Positions 35,292 to 45,168 are shown, counted from the stretch's first letter. The stretch: 64,000 nt of DNA from Anoxybacterium sp963668245 (GCA_963668245.2 OY764195.2:2418001-2482000), one strand, 5' to 3'. Translations and numbers: made by a program. Notes: generated by a model from the letters alone, not told the origin.

Positions 35292-36449
35292 ATGGGAAAT
35301 TCAACATTACCGGCAATTATAGTCCAATGGTTCCCAGATAATATAGAACAATTAGAAGAATCCCTTCGTTCTTTTTGTGAAATAACAGACGTTTCGGTCA
35401 CCTTCTACAATATGGACCAAGAAATTCTATGGGAACAAAAAAAAGATAATAAGATTTGTCAATTTCTTCATGGTTATAATCAATTGGGCACCCCTTGCCG
35501 CAAAGGACTTGAATCTGCAATCAAGTTGGCGGTACAACTAGGAGAACCCTATGTTTTTGTTTGCAAATCAGGTTTTATCTTAATTGCCTTCCCGCTGATT
35601 GCTCACGGAAAAGGACTTGGTTGCTTTATGGCAGGACCAATCATCATGGGAAATCCAAAAGAACCTATTATACAAAACCTGTATTCAAAACGACAAATAG
35701 AAGAAAATTCCGTTGGAAAATTCACCTTGCTAATTCGTGAATTAAAAGCTTGGAAACCAAAGGAGGTCTCATATCTTGCCACTCTCTTTGGCAACACCAT
35801 TCTATCATCAATCACTCCAAATATAGAGTATGAAAATCTGAAAATAAACTATAAAAAACAAAATAACCCAGGTATCTATCATACAAACTTTAGCCAGACC
35901 CCACAATCAGTCTTATATCCCTATGCTTTAGAAACTGAATTTCTAAAGCATGCAAAAGAAGGACACGCAAGACAAGCGTTAGAAACACTCCAACATCTCT
36001 TTTCCGAAATGACCCTTTTGGAAGAAGAGGATCTTTCACAGCATGCCAAAGCTTTTATTGATACTATCACCAACTCCATTTCAGAAAGACGATATGAGGG
36101 TTCCTCACAAATGATTCAATTGGCAATCAAATATATCCACCATTCCTACTCAAACAAGATTTCTCTAAAAACCATTGCCGATGAGTTACACCTTAATTCA
36201 TCCTATCTATCTACTTTGTTTAAACAAGAAATCGGCGTGACATTTACAGATTATTTGAATCAAGTTCGTATCAATCACAGTGCTTTACTGCTAACTACAA
36301 CCACACTAAATCTGGTAGAAATCTCATCTCAATCTGGTTTTGATGATCAAAGCTATTTTTCAAAGGTTTTTAAGAAAATCAAAGGTTTCACTCCCAAAGA
36401 TTATCGTAAACAGTTTATAGCGGATAAAAGCAAACAGGTGGTTTTATAA
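35292..36449 (+). CDS. AraC-family regulator with PocR ligand-binding domain
   Basis: 385 residues from ATG at 35292 (GGAGG five bases before). Residues about 15-170 resemble the PocR sensory domain, with the conserved cysteines in CQFLHGY, TPCRKG and VCKSGF and the G-LGCFMAGPI segment. The last about 105 residues are two AraC helix-turn-helix motifs (LKTIADELHLNSSYLSTLFK and LVEISSQSGFDDQSYFSKVFKK). PocR domains sense small metabolites in propanediol and methyl-corrinoid pathways. Divergent position suggests control of the RamA-like/pylD unit. Its last codons form the left arm of its terminator. Confidence 0.87.
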   Translation: MGNSTLPAIIVQWFPDNIEQLEESLRSFCEITDVSVTFYNMDQEILWEQKKDNKICQFLHGYNQLGTPCRKGLESAIKLAVQLGEPYVFVCKSGFILIAFPLIAHGKGLGCFMAGPIIMGNPKEPIIQNLYSKRQIEENSVGKFTLLIRELKAWKPKEVSYLATLFGNTILSSITPNIEYENLKINYKKQNNPGIYHTNFSQTPQSVLYPYALETEFLKHAKEGHARQALETLQHLFSEMTLLEEEDLSQHAKAFIDTITNSISERRYEGSSQMIQLAIKYIHHSYSNKISLKTIADELHLNSSYLSTLFKQEIGVTFTDYLNQVRINHSALLLTTTTLNLVEISSQSGFDDQSYFSKVFKKIKGFTPKDYRKQFIADKSKQVVL

Positions 36450-36465
36450 ACCACCTGTTTTTATT
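36432..36465 (+). terminator. Terminator overlapping the 3' end of the PocR-AraC gene
   Basis: AAACAGGTGGTTT and its complement AAACCACCTGTTT flank the TAA stop codon; TTTTTATT follows. Confidence 0.85.
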
Positions 36466-36532
36466 CTCAAATGATATTCAATTGCCTCATAAGAAATCCT
36501 ACGCTGAATGCATTGTAACTGATTCTTTACTT

Positions 36533-37072
36533 CTACCGTTTCTTATTTTTCCGCCTATGCTGATGGAAGGATAAATTCGCACCGACCAACAAAACATCAA
36601 CACCTTGCATCATAAACAAGATTCCTACCAACTTCACAGTAGAGTAATGAAAAAATACAGTATTAAAGAATGCATATAATCCAATCATCACACTGACCGA
36701 ACCAAGTACAACAAGCCATCTTAAAAACGGCTTCTCTCTCGTCTTGTCAGGCAATCCTTCAACTGCACTCATAACCCCAGAATATATCACCCAAAGACCA
36801 AAGAATACCGGTATTGCAGCATCTGCCTGCAATTGATTCGAGACAACCAAGCTTCCAAGAATCAGATTCATAACTCCTTCAGCCAAAAGCAAATCGTTGA
36901 TATCGTTCTTTCTACGAATCCAAATGTATGCAAGAACACCACTTCCTCCTGAAATTAGCATAGTACACCCAAGTACAAACGCAATGGATAAAAAGGTAAC
37001 TCCTGGATTTGCAAAACAAAAAATCCCCGAAAAAATCAGGATTACTCCTGATAACAACTTAAATAATCTCAC
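36533..37072 (-). CDS. HdeD-like (DUF308) membrane protein
   Basis: 179 residues with six hydrophobic segments in pairs and a basic C-terminal tail (HQHRRKNKKR). Matches the HdeD/DUF308 layout; the E. coli member is linked to acid resistance but function here is unknown. GTG start behind AGGAGG. Ends in TAG followed by an in-frame TAA one codon later. Confidence 0.75.
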   Translation of the reverse strand: MRLFKLLSGVILIFSGIFCFANPGVTFLSIAFVLGCTMLISGGSGVLAYIWIRRKNDINDLLLAEGVMNLILGSLVVSNQLQADAAIPVFFGLWVIYSGVMSAVEGLPDKTREKPFLRWLVVLGSVSVMIGLYAFFNTVFFHYSTVKLVGILFMMQGVDVLLVGANLSFHQHRRKNKKR

Positions 37073-37157
37073 GCTGTTCCTCCTGATAGTTCAAAAATCT
37101 ACCTTTTCATTATAGTATGCTGCAATTGGTTCGTCAAATCATATCGATAGGCTTACA

Positions 37158-38390
37158 TCATATCTCTTCTTCCAAAACCTCTTGGTGGTCTAGTTCTATT
37201 CCGATATCATTTTTTAATATTCCTCCAAAAGTCACTGCACTTCTACCGTATTTTTGTTTAATGGTATCTAATGTTCTCTCAATTGATTCACTTTTTTCCT
37301 TTTGTGGATCTGCTAATTCAAATAATGATAATTGTTCAGAATCATTTTCATCTACCAGTGAAATTCCTGTAATGGTAAGCATTCTAATAGGCTGAGAAAA
37401 GTTCCAAGCATGTTTCAATATCTCATAGGAGCCTTTCCCGATATCTTCAGCCAAGTTGGTTGGCGTAAAAAGTTGTTTTTGCCTTGATATGGTTCGAAAC
37501 ATTGGATCTTTTATGTCTACCTTGACACCGGAACATTTCATTTGATATTTCCGTAATCGACCGGCCACTGTATGTGATAAAGACAATACAGCTGTTTTGA
37601 TATCGATTTCACCACAAAGATCTCGCTTAAAAGTAATCCCATTTCCCACTGATTTTATTTTTTGGCGTTCTTGGTACAGGCACACTGGGCTTTTATCAAT
37701 TCCATTTGCATAATCATGAATCAATTCTCCTTGTTTACCAAGCATAGCGATGACAAACTTTTTATTTGCTAATGCCAATTGTCCAATGGTTTGTATCCCA
37801 GCCTTTTTTAATTTTTCAGCTGTCGCACCACCTACAAAAAATAATTCCGAAACTGGCAACGGCCATAATATAGACTGGTAGTTTTCTTGAGAAATAAGCG
37901 TAGTGGCATCTGGTTTTTTATACTCACTACCCATTTTTGCAAAAACTTTATTATAAGAAACACCAACAGACAGCGTCAACCCAAGCTCTTCTTTTACCGT
38001 TTTGCGGATTTGGTTACCAATCTGGACTCCTGTTCCAAAAAGCCGAAGGCTTCCTGTTACATCTAACCACGATTCATCAATACTAAAAGGTTCCAATCGG
38101 TCTGTAAATCGACTATAGATTAGATTGATCTTTTCGGAGTATTCTTTATATTTATCATGATGCGGGCGCACTAAAACTAAGTCAGGGCACTTTCTTTTTG
38201 CTTGCCACACGGTTTCTGCAGTGATAACCCCCATCGCTTTCGCTTCTTCACTTTTTGCCAAAATAATACCGTGCCTATGATTCGGATTACCACAAACCGC
38301 CATTGGTCTTCCTTTTAACTCTGGTAGTGACAATAGTTCAACCGCCGCATAGAATCCGTTCATATCACAGTGTAAAATTGTTCGTTCCAT
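37158..38390 (-). CDS. dinB: DNA polymerase IV (Y family)
   Basis: Translesion polymerase. D9 (HCDMNGFYAAVE) and the FSIDESWLD pair are the metal-binding acids; the little-finger domain follows, and QLSLF (353-357) is a beta-clamp binding motif. 410 residues. It lacks adjacent SOS genes; a 7-bp inverted repeat at 38414-38441 lies in its promoter region, but I see no clear LexA box. Confidence 0.92.
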   Translation of the reverse strand: MERTILHCDMNGFYAAVELLSLPELKGRPMAVCGNPNHRHGIILAKSEEAKAMGVITAETVWQAKRKCPDLVLVRPHHDKYKEYSEKINLIYSRFTDRLEPFSIDESWLDVTGSLRLFGTGVQIGNQIRKTVKEELGLTLSVGVSYNKVFAKMGSEYKKPDATTLISQENYQSILWPLPVSELFFVGGATAEKLKKAGIQTIGQLALANKKFVIAMLGKQGELIHDYANGIDKSPVCLYQERQKIKSVGNGITFKRDLCGEIDIKTAVLSLSHTVAGRLRKYQMKCSGVKVDIKDPMFRTISRQKQLFTPTNLAEDIGKGSYEILKHAWNFSQPIRMLTITGISLVDENDSEQLSLFELADPQKEKSESIERTLDTIKQKYGRSAVTFGGILKNDIGIELDHQEVLEEEI

Positions 38391-38413
38391 CCTTTTTCTC
38401 CCCGATTTATTTT

Positions 38414-38441
38414 ACACTAGTAAACTCAATTGTGCTAGTGT
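38414..38441. promoter_or_regulatory. Inverted repeat in the dinB/usp divergent promoter region
   Basis: ACACTAG at 38414-38420 and CTAGTGT at 38435-38441, spacing 14. The right arm overlaps TATAAT at 38441-38446, a likely -10 for the plus-strand Usp gene. Possible operator. Confidence 0.4.
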
Positions 38442-38489
38442 ATAATAGTTAGAGCATAAGTATATGTTTAGGGGAAAAGGAATAGAATT

Positions 38490-38867
38490 ATGAAAAATGT
38501 AATGGTCTGTGTCACACAGCAAAAAAACTGTGATCGATTGATTCAGTATGGCAATGATTTTCTGGGTGATGAAGAAGGCGAATTATTTATCATACATGTT
38601 GCGCCATACGAATTCAACTTTTTAGGAAATTCAAAAGAAGGCGAGGCATTGGAGTACCTTTATGAAAAAGCTTTAGAATTTGGTGCAAACTTAACGGTTG
38701 TTCGATCCAATGATATCATAGATACCTTGTCAGATTTGGTCGTAAAAAATCAAATCACCCATATTGTTGTCGGCCAATCTGGCGCAATAGAAAGCAACAG
38801 TAACCTTGTAAAAAAATTAGAAAAGAAAATATCCGCCAATGCAGACTTGGTAGTGATTCCATCGTAA
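38490..38867 (+). CDS. Universal stress protein family protein
   Basis: 125 residues with the Usp alpha/beta fold: MKNVMVCVT at the N-terminus, FIIHV strand 2, and ITHIVVGQSG with the C-terminal ADLVVIPS. The spacing and the KNCDRLIQYG stretch recall the Usp domain of KdpD. Stress role by family only. Its terminator is shared with the convergent flavodoxin gene. Confidence 0.75.
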   Translation: MKNVMVCVTQQKNCDRLIQYGNDFLGDEEGELFIIHVAPYEFNFLGNSKEGEALEYLYEKALEFGANLTVVRSNDIIDTLSDLVVKNQITHIVVGQSGAIESNSNLVKKLEKKISANADLVVIPS

Positions 38868-38894
38868 ACCATGATAATTAAGATACCAAAAAAC

Positions 38895-38923
38895 AAAACC
38901 CACGTTTTCCACGTGGGTTTTTG
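38895..38923. terminator. Bidirectional terminator between usp and the flavodoxin-ferredoxin gene
   Basis: AAAACCCACGT and ACGTGGGTTTTT around five bases; T-run on plus, TTTTGTTTTTTGG on minus. Confidence 0.85.
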
Positions 38924-38927
38924 ATTT

Positions 38928-39740
38928 CTAGACAAATAGCTCTGGCTCATTTCGCATTTGAAACTGCTCTTCTAGTTCGTATTGGTGTCTTAGATAATTC
39001 CCGTCATCATAATACTTTGCATTCTGAGGGCATTTTTTGATACACGCTCCACATTTAATGCAAATACCATTCAATACGGCTGGGTTTTCTGCATCGATGG
39101 AACCCATCGGGCAAGCGGCAACACAAATACCACATTGATTACATGATTCATTTGTTTTTGGTGTAACTTTTCTGATATCAACAGGATTTCCCTCTCTATC
39201 TTTGGGCATATAATATGGCCGATATGGCTCATAACCTTTCACCATGAGTTGTTCTTCTTCACCATTTTGATCTAGTTTATCACAAATTTGATCAGCAAAT
39301 CGAACCGCTGTTTTCAAATCGTCCGCATCAGGACGACCTTTAGCTAGAATTTTTGAAAAAGAATGTTCTCCAATAAACGCGCCTGCGGCAATCACTGAAA
39401 AACCTTGTTCTTTGGCAATATTTCTTAGTTCAATCAAAGCATCATCATAATTCCGGTTGCCATAAAGCACAATACAGACTGCTTTTGCACCATTTCCTTC
39501 TATCGTTTGTAAATATTTCAACAACACATTTGGAACTCTACCTGCGATTACAGGTGTGCCAATGACTACAAGATCATCTTTTCGAAACACTCTTCCACCA
39601 TTTCTCACTTCTTTTGGTGTGAAGTCAAAGGATACGTAAGCACCTCCCGACTTTTCATTGGCGATAGTGGCACTGATTGTTTCTACAATGGTCTTAGTCG
39701 TGCCAGTTGGGCTAAAATACATTCCGCTAATATTCATCAT
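38928..39740 (-). CDS. Flavodoxin-ferredoxin fusion protein (EFR1 type)
   Basis: 270 residues from ATG at 39740 (AAAGGAG before it). Residues 1-165 are flavodoxin-like with the FMN phosphate loop SPTGTTK; residues about 195-250 carry two 4Fe-4S motifs, CNQCGICVAACP and CIKCGACIKKCP. Such proteins transfer single electrons in anaerobes. It is adjacent to the sigma-54 activator gene, 53 bp downstream of it, but partners are unknown. Ends in TAG. Confidence 0.85.
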   Translation of the reverse strand: MMNISGMYFSPTGTTKTIVETISATIANEKSGGAYVSFDFTPKEVRNGGRVFRKDDLVVIGTPVIAGRVPNVLLKYLQTIEGNGAKAVCIVLYGNRNYDDALIELRNIAKEQGFSVIAAGAFIGEHSFSKILAKGRPDADDLKTAVRFADQICDKLDQNGEEEQLMVKGYEPYRPYYMPKDREGNPVDIRKVTPKTNESCNQCGICVAACPMGSIDAENPAVLNGICIKCGACIKKCPQNAKYYDDGNYLRHQYELEEQFQMRNEPELFV

Positions 39741-39792
39741 TCGTCTCCTTTCCACGAAAGCAACAGTTGTTTCCCTTTTGAAGGTCGACTTC

Positions 39793-41907
39793 TTATTTTA
39801 AATGATACTTTGCCAGTCTGTCATAAAAAGCCGATCTGCTAAGATTAAGCATGCGGGCGGCGGCACTTCGATTTCCATTTGCTTTCTTTAAAACATCTAA
39901 TAACATTTCCCGTTCAAAATCCACAAGAGAATTTCGATAATCGTTTTCCTTTGGTTTATCCATAGATTCTCTTTGAATGATTTGAGAAGGAAGATTGTCT
40001 TTTCCGATTTCCCCTTCCCATACATAATTGGCAGCACGCTCAATGGCGTTTTCCAGTTCTCTAATATTGCCTGGCCAAGAATAGGCTTCTAAAGCTTTTT
40101 TTGCTTCGTCATTGATACCAGTCACCTTAGAACCCAATATCTCATTATACTTTTTAATGAAAGATTCGGCCAATGCGATGATGTCCTCAGCTCTTTCTCT
40201 CAATGGAGGCAGATGAAACTCTATTACATTCAGGCGATAAAACAAATCTTCACGAAATGTTTTTTTCCCAATGGCGTCTCTTAAATCCCGATTCGTTGCA
40301 GCAATGATACGCACATCAACTGTCTGTTTTGAGGTTCCGCCTACCCTCATAAATTCTTTTTCCTGAAGAACCTGCAATAACTTTGCTTGGATAGACAGTG
40401 GCATATCTCCAATTTCATCAAGAAAAATAGTCCCTGTATTGGCTCGCTCAAAATAACCTGGTTTTCCATTTTTCAACGCACCCGTAAAAGAGCCTGGTGC
40501 ATATCCAAACAACTCCGATTCAAAAAGTGTCTCGGGAATTGAAACACAATTAACCTTTACAAAAGGTTTTTTAGTTCTTGGGCTGGCTTCGTGTATGCCT
40601 CTTGCAAACATGTCTTTTCCCACTCCACTTTCACCAGTAAGCAAAACCGTAGAACTACTTCTAGCAATAAACTGAGCCTCTTTTTTGATATTTTTAAATT
40701 CCGGATTATTGGTTACAATCCGATCGAATCGGCTCGAACCGGCTCCCCGCTTTTCCAGCTCTTCACGATAGTATTGAACTTGTTGTTTTAAAAAAAACCA
40801 TTTTCGAGCAATTTCTTCAGTGACTGCATTATCATTGAGATATACAGTACTAACAATCCCTGAAATTTCGACCTCATCTTGATTGGTCTTTCGATATGGA
40901 ATATGGGATACAATTGATTTTTTACCAGATATATCACAAGAATCTACCTCTGCAGAACCGGTTTGTGCCACTCTGATTAAACTATCAACTTGAAGAAGTG
41001 CCTGAATTGGTTTTCCAACAATTTGTTCTGAAGTTTGAGAAATCAATCCGCATGCTCTCTCATTTACATATTTTACAATTCCATGAATATCAGATACAAA
41101 GACACCGTCCGATGAAGCTCCGAGTACTCCATCAATAATATTTTGAAGACCTTTTACTATTTCCAATTCTTGTGCAATCTTTTCCATGTCAGAGATATCT
41201 AAAAATGCAAAACTAGAACCGATCCGTTCTCCGTTTTCAACAATTGGAACTTCATTTACGATAACTGGAACTGAATGCACTGTCTTTTTTAATCCAATGG
41301 TTCTCTGTTCTGTTACCATAATCTCAGGAAATACCACATTGATATGTTTCCCTTTTATTGCAGCGCATTGTAATTGAAACATCTTTTCTGCTGCTGGATT
41401 CACTCTCAGAATAAATCCAGTTCTATCCACTACAACAATGCCTTCATAGTTGACTCGAAAGACAGATTCCATCAATGCAGAAGAAGCCATAATTACATTG
41501 AGGCTTTCTCGCAAATACTCGGCTGTGCCAATCATACCAACCACTTTATTGCTTTTGTCCAAAACGACAACATTATCAACCTGGCTTTTTGTGACTCTTA
41601 CTACTAAAGAATATTCATCATAGGTTCGCTCCACAGAAACGAAAACAGGATCCCATGCAATATATGGTTCTATACCATCCTCTAAAGACTGTCCTTCTAA
41701 GAGTGCTTTGTACAGCCTTTTTTTAGGAAATACACCAATCAAGTTTTCATTTTCATCCACAACAGGCAATGTATTGATTTTAAATTCCTGATAGTATTCA
41801 ATGACCTTGCGCAGAGTATCTTGCTTGTGCAGAACTTTAAAATTTGTGTTCATCATCTGTTCGACAGTTAACCAGGTGTGAGGGTTCAAAGAATTGGAAA
41901 CATCCAT
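39793..41907 (-). CDS. Sigma-54-dependent transcriptional activator with CBS and PAS domains
   Basis: 704 residues. Two CBS repeats (about 15-135), two PAS domains (about 145-250 and 265-370), AAA+ domain (about 400-630) with Walker A GESGVGKD and the sigma-54 contact loop GSFTGA, and a Fis-type helix-turn-helix ending NRSAAARMLNLSRSAFYDRL. ATG at 41907 follows AGGAAG. CBS domains often bind adenosine nucleotides, PAS domains bind ligands or flavin, so it may read energy or metabolite state. It lies next to the gcd genes, which have sigma-54 promoters, and is the only sigma-54 activator seen here. Confidence 0.9.
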   Translation of the reverse strand: MDVSNSLNPHTWLTVEQMMNTNFKVLHKQDTLRKVIEYYQEFKINTLPVVDENENLIGVFPKKRLYKALLEGQSLEDGIEPYIAWDPVFVSVERTYDEYSLVVRVTKSQVDNVVVLDKSNKVVGMIGTAEYLRESLNVIMASSALMESVFRVNYEGIVVVDRTGFILRVNPAAEKMFQLQCAAIKGKHINVVFPEIMVTEQRTIGLKKTVHSVPVIVNEVPIVENGERIGSSFAFLDISDMEKIAQELEIVKGLQNIIDGVLGASSDGVFVSDIHGIVKYVNERACGLISQTSEQIVGKPIQALLQVDSLIRVAQTGSAEVDSCDISGKKSIVSHIPYRKTNQDEVEISGIVSTVYLNDNAVTEEIARKWFFLKQQVQYYREELEKRGAGSSRFDRIVTNNPEFKNIKKEAQFIARSSSTVLLTGESGVGKDMFARGIHEASPRTKKPFVKVNCVSIPETLFESELFGYAPGSFTGALKNGKPGYFERANTGTIFLDEIGDMPLSIQAKLLQVLQEKEFMRVGGTSKQTVDVRIIAATNRDLRDAIGKKTFREDLFYRLNVIEFHLPPLRERAEDIIALAESFIKKYNEILGSKVTGINDEAKKALEAYSWPGNIRELENAIERAANYVWEGEIGKDNLPSQIIQRESMDKPKENDYRNSLVDFEREMLLDVLKKANGNRSAAARMLNLSRSAFYDRLAKYHLK

Positions 41908-41980
41908 TTTTTTACTTCCTTTCATTATGGCATCATGCTATGTGAAAATTTTTCCTATTTACATTATTATACACGAATGC

Positions 41981-42017
41981 AAAGAGGCTGACCAGTATGC
42001 GATTGGTCAGCCCCTTT
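41981..42017 (-). terminator. Hairpin after gcdA
   Basis: GGCTGACC and GGTCAGCC arms extended by AAAG/CTTT. Only CTTT follows on the minus strand, so termination may be incomplete. The rest of 41908-42140 shows nothing I can name. Confidence 0.5.
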
Positions 42018-42140
42018 ATTCATATTACAAATATTTGGTGGTGGATCTAGAACTCCCTGTCTTTGAGGATCATTCGGTTTTTTTGTCTAAGACACCAAAC
42101 ACTTATAAGTATGTTACTTCTTCACATTGGCATGTCGGGT

Positions 42141-43883
42141 CTAACCTTTGATGATACGTGGGGTCAGTAGCTGATGCACTGCGCAGATACTGACTGGGTT
42201 TTGATAATAGGAACCAACAAAAGCTTTGCAATAATTCCTAATGCTTGGTAAATCAACAATTTCATCAACAAATCCTTTTTTTGCACAATATGCAGGACGA
42301 GATTTGTCATTATATTGTTGAATCATATCATTCATTTTCTCGATGGTTCCATCTAGTGGTTTCCCGTCATCTTTATCCTTAACCAGTCTTCTGGCGTAGG
42401 ATGCCGCTGCTGCAGTTTCGCCATGCATAACATAAATTTCAGTTGCCGCTGTTCCCAATGTAAACGCATTGTTATTGTTTGCTTGCGGTCCACCTAAAAC
42501 ATAATGAGCTGCTGCGGTACCTTTTCTTAAAACAACGGTCATCATTGGATTATCAGATTGTTCTATTGAGTAAATCAAAGCCATACCTAACCCAAGCATT
42601 TCAGCACTTTCAGCAGTATCACCAACATCAATGCCACTCGTATCTTGGACCCATATTAGTGGAATTCTATCTCTTCCACAGAGGGTCACAAATTCATTCA
42701 TCTTAATGAGACCTTCACGGTACAATTTACCGCCGATCCCTTCATATTCTGCATACTTTGGATACCCAGCACCAAGTCCACCTTGGTTATTTGCAATAAA
42801 CCCGCAAAGATACCCATCTACTTTCGCAAGACCACAGTACATCTCAGGTCCATAATCCGGTCTAAACTCCATGTGTTCACTATTATCAAACAGTCTGGCC
42901 AGTACCTCCTGCATATCATATACACGTTTCTGATTGATTGGTATAAGACTGTAAAGATCTTCTGCAGGGAATTTTGGTTCTGCTGGTTCAGCAACTCGGA
43001 AAAACTTTGGATCATAAGCAGGCAACGTCTTCATATAAGCTTTAATATCATCCAAAACTTCTTCCTCTGTATCACAGACGTCTCTGATAAATCCAGTTCC
43101 ATTATGATGGATTTCTACTCTTCCCGGAGGTGTGGATTTAAACTTCCTCGTTGCATCAATTAATGCCTCTGCGACTTCTTCGTCAATATAGCCTTTTGGT
43201 GCCATACCACTGACAATACCTGCACCTCCCACTGCCATGTTGCACTTTTTATGACCAATTAAAACCGTTGGGCTGATGGAATGGTACCCTCCGCCTGCTG
43301 GATTTGTACCATATATCCCAACAATAATAGGCACACCAAGTTTTTGTAATTCTGCATGTCTAAAAAATGGCGTTCCACTACCCCTTCTATTTGGATAAAG
43401 CTGTTCCTGTTCCATTAATTTTGCGCCGCTACAATTCAATACCCAAACAAGAGGTAAATGGAGGCGTTTTGCGATATCCGTCACACGAAGAACATTGTCA
43501 GCCTGACCGGAAAGCCAAGCGCCCGCCATAACCTTGTTATTGGAAGCAATAATAATAGCCCATTTTCCTGCTATTTTACCGATGCCATCAATAACTCCAG
43601 TATTGCCTTCTTCATTTCCTAACGGATCATAAATGGTGTGAAGCGGACACCAGGTTCCTGGTTCCACAAGGTATTCCAGACGCTGCCACGCAGTCCATTC
43701 TCCCTTTTCGTTCATAGCTTCTGTGGATTTTCCGTTATTTTTCACACGATCAACTTCCGCTGCAATAATCGCCTCCTGATTTTTTAACTCCTGTGCATTT
43801 GGTTTCAATGTTCTAGCAAGTTCTTTTCCGATACCTGGCATTTCTGTAAAATATGGATGTAAAGGATAACCATAATCTGACAT
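42141..43883 (-). CDS. gcdA: Glutaconyl-CoA decarboxylase alpha subunit (biotin carboxyltransferase)
   Basis: Moves CO2 from glutaconyl-CoA to the biotin on GcdC, leaving crotonyl-CoA; the membrane beta subunit then releases CO2 and pumps Na+. 580 residues, against 587 for the Acidaminococcus enzyme, with blocks such as YPNRRGGGTPFFR-like (here YPNRRGSGTPFFR), VGIYGTNPAGGGYHSISP and IQDTSGIDVGDTAE-like (VQDTSGIDVG) and LRKGTAAAHYVLGGPQ. Propionyl- and methylmalonyl-CoA transferases are shorter and less similar. ATG at 43883 has AAAGGAG. Last gene of the gcdC1-gcdH1-gcdA operon. Ends in TAG. Confidence 0.93.
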   Translation of the reverse strand: MSDYGYPLHPYFTEMPGIGKELARTLKPNAQELKNQEAIIAAEVDRVKNNGKSTEAMNEKGEWTAWQRLEYLVEPGTWCPLHTIYDPLGNEEGNTGVIDGIGKIAGKWAIIIASNNKVMAGAWLSGQADNVLRVTDIAKRLHLPLVWVLNCSGAKLMEQEQLYPNRRGSGTPFFRHAELQKLGVPIIVGIYGTNPAGGGYHSISPTVLIGHKKCNMAVGGAGIVSGMAPKGYIDEEVAEALIDATRKFKSTPPGRVEIHHNGTGFIRDVCDTEEEVLDDIKAYMKTLPAYDPKFFRVAEPAEPKFPAEDLYSLIPINQKRVYDMQEVLARLFDNSEHMEFRPDYGPEMYCGLAKVDGYLCGFIANNQGGLGAGYPKYAEYEGIGGKLYREGLIKMNEFVTLCGRDRIPLIWVQDTSGIDVGDTAESAEMLGLGMALIYSIEQSDNPMMTVVLRKGTAAAHYVLGGPQANNNNAFTLGTAATEIYVMHGETAAAASYARRLVKDKDDGKPLDGTIEKMNDMIQQYNDKSRPAYCAKKGFVDEIVDLPSIRNYCKAFVGSYYQNPVSICAVHQLLTPRIIKG

Positions 43884-44010
43884 TTCATACTCCTTTCTGC
43901 TCAAACAAACAGCAAATCATAAACTCACAACAATTCATTTTTGGGCCAAAGCAGATATTTTGTACACGATCTTAGCTGCTTTCACTCCTTACCTCGTCTT
44001 TTTTCTTTCA

Positions 44011-45168
44011 CTATCTGTTAGGCTGATATCCCAGTTCAATTCCTGCCACGATACCCATATGGATATTGGACGTACCTTCTAGCGTTTCAAATTGCTTTGC
44101 ATCTCTCAGCCATCTTCCACAAGGATACTCTGTTGAATATCCATAAGATCCGTATACTTTCATCGCCATATTTGCTCCATGTACCGCGGCATTGCACCCC
44201 ATCAGCTTTGCCATCGATGTCGCTTGTTGGCTTGGCAGCTTATTTTCTTTTAGCCATGCTGCTCTGTATACCATGTATTTTGCCGCTTCATCTTCTAATT
44301 TCATTTCTGCAATCTGTTGCTGCACCATCTGGAACTTTCCAATCGGCTGTCCAAACTGGGTTCTTTCATTGGCATAATTTACTGCACCTTCTAAACACGC
44401 TGCCGATAATGCCGCTGCCCCTGTTGCACATCCCATTCTTGTATTGTTCAGCATCCACATACAAATTTGGAATCCTTTATTGACTTCTCCAAGTATGTTT
44501 TCTTTTGGTACAATTGCATTTTCAAATACCAATTCTGATGTTGGCGCCGTCCACATTCCAACTTTCTTTGTGATCGGTATTCTTGTGATTCCTGGTGTAT
44601 TATTGTAATCAATGATAAAACAGGATAACCCTTTTGGTCCGCCTCCTTCTGTTGTCACAGCATACACAAGCCCTGTATCCGAGGTATGTCCTCCTGAAAT
44701 CCACATTTTGCTTCCATTTAGCACCCAATGATCTCCCTTATCTGCCGCAAATGTTTTCATACTTCCTACATCCGATCCAGAATTTGCTTCTGTGAGTGCA
44801 AAGCTTCCTACTGCTGTACCGCTTACCAAATCAGGAATGTACTTCTCTTTTTGTTCTTCTGTCCCCCATTGATTGATTGTCATTGCTGGTCCCCAACAAT
44901 TTCCACTGATAGATAGTCTCCAAGAAGTATGTACCTTTGCGATTTCATACAGTGCTGTAACGGCTTCCATCCAGCCCATTCCATTTCCACCATACTCTTC
45001 TGGTATGCTGAATCCCAAAAGCCCCAGTTCTCCCATCTTTGTCAAGATTTCTCTTCTGTAGTAGTGATTTTCTTCATCCTCTTCTACGTAAGGAGCGATT
45101 TCTTTTTCTGCAAAGTTTCGGGCCATGTCCTGTACCATTTTTTGTTCTTCTGTCAATCCAAAGTCCAT
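44011..45168 (-). CDS. Glutaryl-CoA dehydrogenase-like acyl-CoA dehydrogenase, copy 1
   Basis: FAD enzyme expected to oxidise glutaryl-CoA to glutaconyl-CoA, passing electrons to an ETF. 385 residues with SFALTEANSGSD (FAD site), the conserved Arg in SWRLSISG that in glutaryl-CoA dehydrogenases binds the distal carboxylate, and the catalytic base E364 in ETLEGTSNIH. The residue before it is Leu where human decarboxylating enzyme has Tyr, consistent with a non-decarboxylating type that leaves CO2 loss to GcdA. It follows gcdC by 15 bp. Identical to the protein at 51192-52349. Another acyl-CoA substrate remains possible. Confidence 0.85.
   Translation of the reverse strand: MDFGLTEEQKMVQDMARNFAEKEIAPYVEEDEENHYYRREILTKMGELGLLGFSIPEEYGGNGMGWMEAVTALYEIAKVHTSWRLSISGNCWGPAMTINQWGTEEQKEKYIPDLVSGTAVGSFALTEANSGSDVGSMKTFAADKGDHWVLNGSKMWISGGHTSDTGLVYAVTTEGGGPKGLSCFIIDYNNTPGITRIPITKKVGMWTAPTSELVFENAIVPKENILGEVNKGFQICMWMLNNTRMGCATGAAALSAACLEGAVNYANERTQFGQPIGKFQMVQQQIAEMKLEDEAAKYMVYRAAWLKENKLPSQQATSMAKLMGCNAAVHGANMAMKVYGSYGYSTEYPCGRWLRDAKQFETLEGTSNIHMGIVAGIELGYQPNR

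Noticed and set aside
42141..43883. Propionyl-/methylmalonyl-CoA carboxyltransferase instead of GcdA
   Set aside because: Length (580 versus about 510-520) and conserved blocks match the glutaconyl-CoA decarboxylase alpha subunit.
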